Shown here: one piece after another, positions 1 to 5,167 of the stretch
Numbering within the stretch: the first letter of the stretch is position 1
How the letters are laid out: every line of letters begins with the position of its first letter
Assembly: GCA_947305035.1 (NCBI GenBank)
Contig: CAMZCV010000102.1
Location: forward strand, 1 to 5,167
Length of the DNA stretch: 5,167 nt
From: an uncultured Coriobacteriales bacterium
GTDB taxonomy: Bacteria > Actinomycetota > Coriobacteriia > Coriobacteriales > Atopobiaceae
Direction of reading: 5' to 3'
Notes under the pieces: generated by a model
Seen by the model: only the letters and a program-made list of their open reading frames with translations
The model's database searches: none
Told to the model about the DNA's origin: nothing
Program-made: the position numbers and the translations under genes

Positions 1-2
1 AT

Positions 3-560
3 GAGCAGCGCCGTTGGCAGGGCGGCGACAACTGCAACATCGCCATCGGCCAGGGCGACATGCTCGTCACCTGCCTCCAGATGGTCGACGCTTACTGCGG
101 CATCGCCAACGATGGCTTCATCATGAGGCCCCACGTCCTCAAGAGCGTGAGATCCGCAACGGGGGAGGGCACCGTCATCGATTACAAGCCCGAGATCCTC
201 TACGAGTGCCCCGAACCCAAGAAGAGCCTCGATCTGGTCAAGGCTGGCCTTTTGGGCATGGTCTACGAGGAATCCTGGGAATATGCCCAGCATTGGACCA
301 ATATGTCCGTCAAGGTTATGGGCAAGACCGGTTCCGGCGAGACGATCAACGACCATCCCGTTGGTTGGTTCATCGGCATCGTCCCCGCCGATAATCCCAA
401 GTATGTGGTTGGCGCCAACATCGATGAGGTGCTCGAGGGTGCCCAGTCGGGCATGTACGTTGTCCGAGACATCATGGGCGCCATCTATAATGAGCCCGAC
501 ACCCTGTTCTCCTATAACGTCGAGGAGTCGGAACGTGGCAACGGAACGTACATCTGGTAG
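3..560 (+). CDS. mrdA: Penicillin-binding protein 2 (class B transpeptidase), C-terminal part, cut by left edge
   Basis: This is the C-terminal 185 residues of a D,D-transpeptidase that cross-links peptidoglycan on the outer face of the membrane. The reading frame is open from base 3, so the true start, the membrane anchor and the SxxK and SxN active-site motifs lie outside the window. Seen here: a W-Q-G-G-D-N...IGQGD segment followed by LVTCLQMVDAY (about bases 15-92), which matches the conserved IGQG-x-x-x-VTPLQMA block of PBP2 and FtsI proteins. The third active-site motif K-T-G lies at 324-332, within GKTGSGE, followed by GWFIGIVPADNPKY, the usual strand after KTG. The gene ends with TAG at 558-560. 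Being followed at once by a SEDS gene favours PBP2 (MrdA) over the division protein FtsI. The family assignment is firm; the elongation-specific name rests on gene order. Confidence 0.9.
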   Translation, partial: EQRRWQGGDNCNIAIGQGDMLVTCLQMVDAYCGIANDGFIMRPHVLKSVRSATGEGTVIDYKPEILYECPEPKKSLDLVKAGLLGMVYEESWEYAQHWTNMSVKVMGKTGSGETINDHPVGWFIGIVPADNPKYVVGANIDEVLEGAQSGMYVVRDIMGAIYNEPDTLFSYNVEESERGNGTYIW

Positions 561-562
561 GA
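556..562 (+). promoter_or_regulatory. Ribosome binding site of rodA overlapping the PBP2 stop codon
   Basis: GGTAGGA contains AGGA at 559-562, nine bases before the ATG at 572, and it shares bases with the TAG stop of the preceding PBP2 gene. This arrangement suggests that ribosomes finishing PBP2 help start RodA, keeping the two partner proteins in step. The match to the Shine-Dalgarno consensus is only moderate. Confidence 0.5.
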
Positions 563-571
563 CCCGCTGAG

Positions 572-1753
572 ATGCCCGCCACTGCCAAACATATGACGAA
601 GACGCCCGCGCTGGGCGAGCACCTGAACAGGGGCGGAGGCTTCATCTCGGACCTCTACCTGCAGCAGCTCGTCCCGTCGCTCCTGCTCATCATCTACGGT
701 GCAGTGGTCATCTGGTCCGCATCGCTCACCAACCCCGACGCGGTATTCTCCCGTCACATCCTCGGAATCGTGCTGGGTATCATCGCCGCTGCGTTCATCT
801 GGCGTTTCGATATCCGCGCGCTGCAGAACATGCCCATCATCCTCCTCGCGCTCGACGCGCTGCTGCTCATCTCGCCGCGCATCCCCGGCCTCTCCTGGTC
901 TGCCATGGACATGACCGGATGGATCAGGATTCCCTTCATCCATCTCACCGCTCAGCCCTCCGAGCCCGCTAAGCTCGTCACGATCTTCCTCATGGCCTCT
1001 CTGTGCGCGCAGTACAACGGCAAGGTTGAGAACCTGAGGGACTACGTGCGCCTTTGCGCAATGCTCTGCATTCCCTTCGCGCTCATTCTCGTCCAGCCGG
1101 ACCTCGGTACCGGTCTCATCATCCTCGTCACCGGCGCGATCATCATCATCTGCTCCGGTCCGAAGCCCCTGTGGGTTCTCATAACGATTGCCCTCATCGT
1201 CGTTGGAGCTGCGTTCATCATCATCGAATCCCAGATCGAGGGAATCCCGCATATCCTCAAGACCTATCAGCTCAACCGCCTCATCGTGTTCGTTGACCCG
1301 TCGGTCGACCCGTATGGAAGCGCCTACAACCTGCAGCAGGCTAAGATCGCCGTAGGTTCCGGGGGCTTCTTGGGCAAGGGGCTCGGCAACGCAACCCAGG
1401 CTGCCAGCGGCTTCCTTCCCGAATCGCACACCGACTTCGTGTTCGCCCTGCTCGCCGAGGAGTTCGGATTCGTTGGCTCGATGGTGCTGCTGGGCCTCTT
1501 CGCGTGGATGATCCTGTCCACCGTGCTGCTCGCCATGCGCATCGAGGCGCCGTTTCCCAAGCTCGTGCTCGTGGGATGCGCGGCCATGTGGTCGTTCCAG
1601 GTGCTCGAGAATGTGGGCATGTGCATCGGCATCATGCCCATCACGGGTATCCCGCTTCCCTATATCAGCTTCGGCTCCTCATCCATGATCACGCAGATCA
1701 TGGCCATAGGTATGGTTCAATCGGTTTGGTTCCACAGGCAGAAGTCCGGTTAG
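572..1753 (+). CDS. rodA: RodA-type SEDS peptidoglycan glycosyltransferase
   Basis: A 393-residue integral membrane protein, the usual length for RodA. SEDS proteins polymerise lipid II into glycan strands and work with a class B PBP, here the gene just upstream. Visible features: a roughly 30-residue cytoplasmic N-terminus, then about ten hydrophobic segments (for example near residues 33-51, 59-77, 84-100, 159-175, 181-194, 199-218, 299-322, 330-350 and 371-388). The family blocks are GWIRIPF with W117, AQPSEPAKL (127-135), QPDLGTGLI (175-183), the loop AVGSGGFLGKGLGNATQ (260-276) and LPESHTDF (282-289). D288 is in the position of the aspartate needed for polymerase activity in characterised RodA and FtsW proteins. 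The C-terminal signature is TGIPLPYISFGSSS (358-371), where GSSS replaces the more common GGSS. The ATG at 572 is preferred; a second in-frame ATG at 593 lacks a ribosome site. FtsW or SpoVE are alternatives, but the PBP2 neighbour argues for RodA. Confidence 0.93.
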   Translation: MPATAKHMTKTPALGEHLNRGGGFISDLYLQQLVPSLLLIIYGAVVIWSASLTNPDAVFSRHILGIVLGIIAAAFIWRFDIRALQNMPIILLALDALLLISPRIPGLSWSAMDMTGWIRIPFIHLTAQPSEPAKLVTIFLMASLCAQYNGKVENLRDYVRLCAMLCIPFALILVQPDLGTGLIILVTGAIIIICSGPKPLWVLITIALIVVGAAFIIIESQIEGIPHILKTYQLNRLIVFVDPSVDPYGSAYNLQQAKIAVGSGGFLGKGLGNATQAASGFLPESHTDFVFALLAEEFGFVGSMVLLGLFAWMILSTVLLAMRIEAPFPKLVLVGCAAMWSFQVLENVGMCIGIMPITGIPLPYISFGSSSMITQIMAIGMVQSVWFHRQKSG

Positions 1754-1765
1754 GATTCGCATTGC

Positions 1766-1772
1766 AGGAGGA
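1766..1772 (+). promoter_or_regulatory. Strong Shine-Dalgarno site of the DUF697 gene
   Basis: AGGAGGA lies six bases before the ATG at 1778, a near-perfect match to the ribosome's anti-Shine-Dalgarno sequence and the best ribosome site in the window. It fixes the start of the DUF697 gene and suggests independent, efficient translation within the operon, unlike the coupled junctions around it. Confidence 0.75.
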
Positions 1773-1777
1773 TCGGA

Positions 1778-2659
1778 ATGGCTTCGAAGATTCCCTACAA
1801 CAAGGTGTTCGACGTGTTCAAGGCCGGACGCGAGTCGGGCAAGAGTGCCGAGGAGACCGTCTCCGTGCTCATCCTGCTTGGCGATGACGCCGACCAGGAC
1901 CATATCGCTTCGCTCTGTGACGGCTTCCTCGCGGAGAAGGTCGGCGGACTCGTGAGCGTACGTCCGCTTTCCGACCCCACCGCTCCCGATGCGCCGTATG
2001 ACATCGCCGTTCTCGTTCCGGGAAGCGATGATGAGGATCTCAAGCGAGCGGTTGCGCAGCTTGCCAGCCGCGGAACTCCCTGCGCCATCATCGTCCGCTC
2101 GTCTGTGGATTCCTATGATTTCTCGTATCTCGGCTATCAGGACTTCGAGCCGGCGACCATCGCCGCCACCGACGGCGAGGTGCTGCTCGAGCGTCTTGCG
2201 CAGTGGATCATCGGGGCAACCGATAAGCACCGCGCCTTCGCCGCGAACTTCTCGTTCATCAGGCCCGTCGAGGTGCGTTCCCTTATCACCTCATGCGCTA
2301 TCCAGAACGCCACTGTTGGAGCGATCAACCTCATCCCGGGCTCCGACCTCCCCATCATGACGACGAACCAGGCAAAGCTTGCGCTCGATATCGCTGCCGC
2401 CTATGGCAAGGGTCTCACTGCCTCACGCCTCCCCGAGATGGCCGGCGTCGTGGGCGCGGGCTTCGCCTACCGCGCACTTGCCCGCACGCTCCTGGGACTT
2501 ATCCCCGGTGTGGGCTGGGCTCTTCGCGCCGGTCTCGGCTATGCGGGAACGGTTGCCACGGGCAACGCCATCAAGGCGCGCTTCGAGGCATCGAGGCATT
2601 CCTCCGAGTCCACGGACACCGCACTTGCCGTACGCACCGAATCCATCGAGAAACGCTAG
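1778..2659 (+). CDS. DUF697-domain protein with apparent degenerate GTPase-like N-terminal domain
   Basis: A 293-residue protein of unknown function. Residues about 163-270 match the DUF697 pattern (as in YcjF-like and GTPase-linked proteins): INLIPGSDLPIMTTNQAKL (183-201), DIAAAYGKGL (204-213), then a Gly/Ala-rich hydrophobic region with ARTLLGLIPGVGWALRAGLG (235-254), which may associate with or enter the membrane. The N-terminal half reads like a small GTPase fold in outline: a hydrophobic strand and loop VLILLGDDADQDH (30-42) where a P-loop GxxxxGK[ST] would sit, a strand YDIAVLV (74-80), a strand and loop AIIVRSSVDS (103-112) where NKxD would sit, and IAATDGEVLLERL (128-140) where the SA loop would sit. 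The P-loop Gly, Lys and Ser are replaced by Gln, Asp and His, so GTP binding looks unlikely. The last ~20 residues are polar and probably disordered. DUF697 is fairly secure; the pseudo-GTPase reading is my inference from motif spacing. It lies 24 bases after rodA and 3 bases before the radical SAM gene. Confidence 0.8.
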   Translation: MASKIPYNKVFDVFKAGRESGKSAEETVSVLILLGDDADQDHIASLCDGFLAEKVGGLVSVRPLSDPTAPDAPYDIAVLVPGSDDEDLKRAVAQLASRGTPCAIIVRSSVDSYDFSYLGYQDFEPATIAATDGEVLLERLAQWIIGATDKHRAFAANFSFIRPVEVRSLITSCAIQNATVGAINLIPGSDLPIMTTNQAKLALDIAAAYGKGLTASRLPEMAGVVGAGFAYRALARTLLGLIPGVGWALRAGLGYAGTVATGNAIKARFEASRHSSESTDTALAVRTESIEKR

Positions 2660-2662
2660 AAC

Positions 2663-4543
2663 ATGCGAGCAGCACGAGAAGATCTCTTCCACCTCATCGA
2701 GCCGCTTCTACCCCTCGTGGAGAAGCCGGCACGCTATCTCGACCATGAATGGGGCATCTGCGAGGACCAGAACGGCCCGTTCCACGTATGCATGGTCTAC
2801 GCTGACGTGTACGAGATAGGCCAGCCCAACCTCGGTGTCGCCATCCTCTATAACGAGCTCAACAGCTGCGAGGGCATTTCGTGCGAGCGCGCTTATCTGC
2901 CTTGGACCGACATGATCTCGCTCATGCGCGAGCGGTCGATCCCCTTGCTCTCGTTGGAATCCGCTTCGCCGCTCGCGTCGTTCGATGTCATCGGCTTCAC
3001 GCTTGCCCACGAGCTCATCATGACCAACGTCCTCGAGGTCCTGAGCCTTGCAAGCATCCCCCAGCGGGCTTCCGAGCGCTCCGAGGACGACCCCATCATC
3101 ATTGCTGGTGGTCCGTCCGCCTACAACGCGGAACCCATGGCCGCCGTGTTCGACGCTGTGCTTCTCGGCGATGGCGAGACGAGCATCAAGGACGTGTGCA
3201 AGCGCATCCGCGATCTGAGGGCAGAGGGCTCATCCCGTTCCGAGATCTTGCGCTCTCTCGCGCAGATCCAGTGCGTCTACGTTCCCTCGCTCTACAAGGT
3301 GGTCGTCGATGGCACGTCGACGCGTTGGGGCTATGCCGTTCCCATCGAGGAGGGCGTCGCCCCGGAGATCGTCTACAAGCGCTGCGAGCCCGATTTCGCA
3401 GCTACTGAACCCATTGCGCAGAAGATCGTTCCGTACCTCGAGACCGTGCAGGACCGCCTCTCCATCGAGGTGCTGCGCGGCTGTGCCCGCGGATGCCGCT
3501 TCTGCCAGGCGGGCATGACCTACAGGCCCGTACGCGAACGCCCGCTCGAGCAGCTCGTCGACGCAACTTCGAAAGCCCTTGCAACCTGCGGTTACGACGA
3601 GGTGTCCCTCTCCTCGCTCTCAACAACCGACCACTCGCAGTGCCGCGAGCTCCTCATCGAGCTCGGCAAGGTGGTCGATGACAAGGGTATACGCGTGTCG
3701 TTGCCCTCTCAGCGCCTCGATTCCTTCGGCGTCGATATGGCTGCTGCCGTGGCAGGAGATCGCAAGAGCTCGCTCACCTTCGCTCCCGAGGCGGGAACGC
3801 AGCGTCTCCGCGACGTCATCAACAAGAACGTTACCGAGCAGGATCTCGAGAACGCCGCGCGCAACGCATTCATGAACGGTTGGCGCAAGGTCAAGCTCTA
3901 TTACATGATGGGCCTCCCCACGGAGACCGACGACGACATCCGCGCCATCGCAGACACTGCCGCGCGCGTGCTCGAAATAGGACGCGAGGTGGTGGGGAAG
4001 GGACGCAAGAGCGGCATCTCGGTATCGGTCTCGGTGGCGGTGCTCGTCCCCAAGGCGTTCACGCCGTTCCAATGGTGCGGGCAGCTTCCCGTCGAAGAGG
4101 TCAGGCGCCGCCAAGCCCTCCTGCTGGCATCCACGCCGCGCGACCGTGACATCCGCGTCTCCTATCACGACGCCCGCACATCGCTCGTCGAGGGCGCTCT
4201 CTCCAAGATGGGACGTGAAGGCTTCGAGCTAATCTATGAGGCTTGGCGCCGTGGGTGCCGTTTCGATGCGTGGACGTCTGAATTCTCATTCCAAACCTGG
4301 GTTGATGCCGCGCACGCTCTGGGCCTCGACCTTGAGGATATCGCGTGCGAGCAGTATGCGGTCGATGCGCACCTCCCGTGGGACCATACATCTCCCGCCA
4401 TCTCCAAGGGTTTCCTGCAGCGTGAATGGCGTCGCGCCCAGATGGGCGTCACCACGGATGATTGCACGTTCACGTCCTGTGCCGGCTGCGGCGTATGCCC
4501 CACGCTCGGCGTCTCCAATGTCATCCAGGGGGTGAGGTCGTGA
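2663..4543 (+). CDS. TIGR03960-type B12-binding-domain-like radical SAM protein
   Basis: A 626-residue radical SAM enzyme of unknown substrate. The N-terminal KPARYLDHEWG (21-31) and YADVYEIGQPNLG (46-58) open a cobalamin-binding-like Rossmann domain that continues through GFTLAHELIMTNVLEVL (111-127) and IIIAGGPSAYNAEPMA (145-160) to FDAVLLGDGE (163-172). The radical SAM core begins at EVLRGCARGCRFCQAG (269-284), with C274, C278 and C281 as the CxxxCxxC ligands of the [4Fe-4S] cluster. Further family blocks are APEAGTQRLRDVINK (374-388), GWRKVKLYYMMGLPTET (406-422) and LVPKAFTPFQW (461-471). The C-terminus has a second cysteine group, C601, C606, C609 and C612, possibly another Fe-S site. The length fits the unfused form; in some bacteria the downstream DUF2344 domain is fused on. 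The ATG at 2663, three bases after the preceding stop, has only a weak GAG at 2648-2650, so translation is probably coupled. It is needed to include the conserved KPARYL segment. Family assignment strong, function unknown; RNA-related roles are only suggested by the usual neighbours. Confidence 0.92.
   Translation: MRAAREDLFHLIEPLLPLVEKPARYLDHEWGICEDQNGPFHVCMVYADVYEIGQPNLGVAILYNELNSCEGISCERAYLPWTDMISLMRERSIPLLSLESASPLASFDVIGFTLAHELIMTNVLEVLSLASIPQRASERSEDDPIIIAGGPSAYNAEPMAAVFDAVLLGDGETSIKDVCKRIRDLRAEGSSRSEILRSLAQIQCVYVPSLYKVVVDGTSTRWGYAVPIEEGVAPEIVYKRCEPDFAATEPIAQKIVPYLETVQDRLSIEVLRGCARGCRFCQAGMTYRPVRERPLEQLVDATSKALATCGYDEVSLSSLSTTDHSQCRELLIELGKVVDDKGIRVSLPSQRLDSFGVDMAAAVAGDRKSSLTFAPEAGTQRLRDVINKNVTEQDLENAARNAFMNGWRKVKLYYMMGLPTETDDDIRAIADTAARVLEIGREVVGKGRKSGISVSVSVAVLVPKAFTPFQWCGQLPVEEVRRRQALLLASTPRDRDIRVSYHDARTSLVEGALSKMGREGFELIYEAWRRGCRFDAWTSEFSFQTWVDAAHALGLDLEDIACEQYAVDAHLPWDHTSPAISKGFLQREWRRAQMGVTTDDCTFTSCAGCGVCPTLGVSNVIQGVRS
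4527..4537 (+). promoter_or_regulatory. Ribosome binding site for the GTG-started DUF2344 gene
   Basis: A purine-rich stretch, AGGGGG (4527-4532) running into TGAGG, lies inside the end of the radical SAM gene. The AGGGGG part ends seven bases before the GTG at 4540. It supports the GTG start over later in-frame codons and a coupled stop-start junction. Confidence 0.6.
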
Positions 4544-5167
4544 ACCCAAGCCTCCATCGGCTGCGCTTCGTCTATCCCAAGAGCGACCGTCTGGCGTTTC
4601 TCGGGCACCTCGAGGTCATCGCCACCATCGAGCGTTCCATCAGGCGAGCAGGCCTTCCCTTCGCCGTCTCACATGGATTCGCCCGTCGCATGAAAGTGCA
4701 GTTCTCATCGGCCCTTCCGGTTGGAGTCTCGTCGCGTGCGGAGTACTTCGACCTGTTCCTCACCGAGCATCTCGATTCTTCCAATGTGCTGGATCAACTC
4801 GCCTCATACTCTCCAACTGCGCTTTGCCCGGACGAGGCCCACTACACCGACCAAGAGCTTCCCGCGCTCGAGGCGTGGCTCACCCGTTCGTCGTGGATGC
4901 TCGATTTGGGAGCAGAAGCTACAGCCTCTGCACTTGAAGAGGGAATATCGCGACTGCGCGAGAAGGGTTCGTTCACCTATATGAGGGGAACCAAGCCCAA
5001 GACCGTCGATGTGGGGGAGAGCTACGTATCGCATCAGCTGATCGAATCGGAGGGGAAGCTCCTGCTCGCCCTCGAAACTGCCACCCATGCCTCGGGATCC
5101 ATGCGCCCGGAGGCGTTCGTGCGCGCCTGCTTCGAGCTTTCAGATGCCCCCGAAGCGCTTCCCGAGT
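4540..5167 (+). CDS. TIGR03936/DUF2344 radical SAM-associated protein, cut by right edge
   Basis: The frame is open from GTG at 4540 to the window end (209 full codons plus one base), close to the usual 200-250 residues of the family, so only the C-terminus is missing. The N-terminus LRFVYPKSDRLAFLGHLE (8-25), IERSIRRAGLPFAVSHGFARR (around 30-50) and FSSALPVGVSSRAEYFDLFL match the DUF2344 pattern (R-x-x-[FY]-x-K...FLSHLD...RAxRRAGLPxxxSxGFxP...LPxGxxSxxEY). Differences from that pattern are G for S in the FLSHLD block and FARR where FNPxP is common. DUF2344 has no proven biochemical role. It nearly always accompanies or is fused to TIGR03960 radical SAM proteins, so it is presumed to bind substrate or assist that enzyme. 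Its GTG start shares four bases (GTGA) with the TGA stop of the upstream gene, which points to tight coupling and roughly equal amounts of both proteins. The start is a GTG, so a search restricted to ATG starts would miss the gene. Confidence 0.88.
   Translation, partial: MNPSLHRLRFVYPKSDRLAFLGHLEVIATIERSIRRAGLPFAVSHGFARRMKVQFSSALPVGVSSRAEYFDLFLTEHLDSSNVLDQLASYSPTALCPDEAHYTDQELPALEAWLTRSSWMLDLGAEATASALEEGISRLREKGSFTYMRGTKPKTVDVGESYVSHQLIESEGKLLLALETATHASGSMRPEAFVRACFELSDAPEALPE

Noticed and set aside
14..394. Plus-strand frame with an Arg/His-rich product overlapping the PBP2 end
   Set aside because: It is an out-of-frame reading of the PBP2 gene. The frame starting at base 3 carries the IGQG and KTG motifs.
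1137..1153. Run of ATC triplets resembling a microsatellite
   Set aside because: It encodes consecutive isoleucines in a RodA transmembrane segment using the preferred codon; ordinary hydrophobic coding sequence.
512..1429. Long antisense open frame (305 codons) opposite rodA
   Set aside because: Its translation is rich in Asp, Glu, Arg and Gly without any recognisable domain, as expected from the complement of a GC-rich membrane-protein gene. RodA on the plus strand has all SEDS motifs.
1754..1777. Possible terminator or promoter in the largest intergenic gap
   Set aside because: The gap is only 24 bases, contains a strong ribosome site, and shows no hairpin followed by a T-run and no clear -35/-10 pair.
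1679..2230. Antisense open frame (183 codons) opposite the rodA end and the DUF697 gene
   Set aside because: It crosses two well-supported genes and their intergenic ribosome site, has no domain I recognise, and fits a codon-bias shadow.
3620..4168. Antisense open frame (182 codons) inside the radical SAM gene
   Set aside because: The plus-strand frame carries conserved family blocks (APEAGTQRLRD, GLPTET, PKAFTPFQW) over the same bases; the antisense product is unrecognisable.
4572..5088. Several short frames (both strands) in the right-hand 600 bases
   Set aside because: They are shadows of the GTG-started DUF2344 gene, whose frame is open from 4540 to the end and matches the family.

Overview
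The window is a gene-dense, moderately high-GC stretch (about 60% G+C by eye, C-rich third codon positions) with five same-strand genes. The layout best fits a bacterial chromosome, probably an actinobacterium of the Coriobacteriia type (Eggerthella/Collinsella/Olsenella-like). That placement is inferred from gene order, codon style and general knowledge, since there is no rRNA or marker gene here to prove it.

Region by region: bases 3-560 are the C-terminal end of a class B penicillin-binding protein (PBP2/MrdA type). Bases 572-1753 are a complete SEDS-family peptidoglycan polymerase (RodA/MrdB). Bases 1778-2659 are a 293-residue protein with a DUF697 C-terminal domain and an N-terminal domain that looks like a GTPase fold without its nucleotide-binding residues. 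Bases 2663-4543 are a 626-residue B12-binding-domain-like radical SAM protein of the TIGR03960 type. From 4540 to the right edge runs a GTG-started DUF2344/TIGR03936 protein, the usual partner of that radical SAM enzyme, cut by the window end.

The gaps are 11, 24 and 3 bases, and the last junction is a 4-base overlap (GTGA). I see no terminator or convincing internal promoter, so the five genes probably form one transcript. The first two make the elongation machinery: RodA polymerises glycan strands and PBP2 cross-links them. The last two form a conserved but functionally uncharacterised radical SAM pair, which in many Firmicutes and Actinobacteria lies just upstream of ribonuclease G/E, rplU, rpmA and obg. 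Those genes would be expected to the right of this window. The DUF697 protein sits between the two modules and has no known function.

There are no mobile elements, CRISPR arrays, RNA genes or long non-coding stretches. Most of the content is ordinary core-chromosome material. The items most worth a second look are the apparent pseudo-GTPase/DUF697 protein and the unusual cofactor-site residues of the radical SAM protein.
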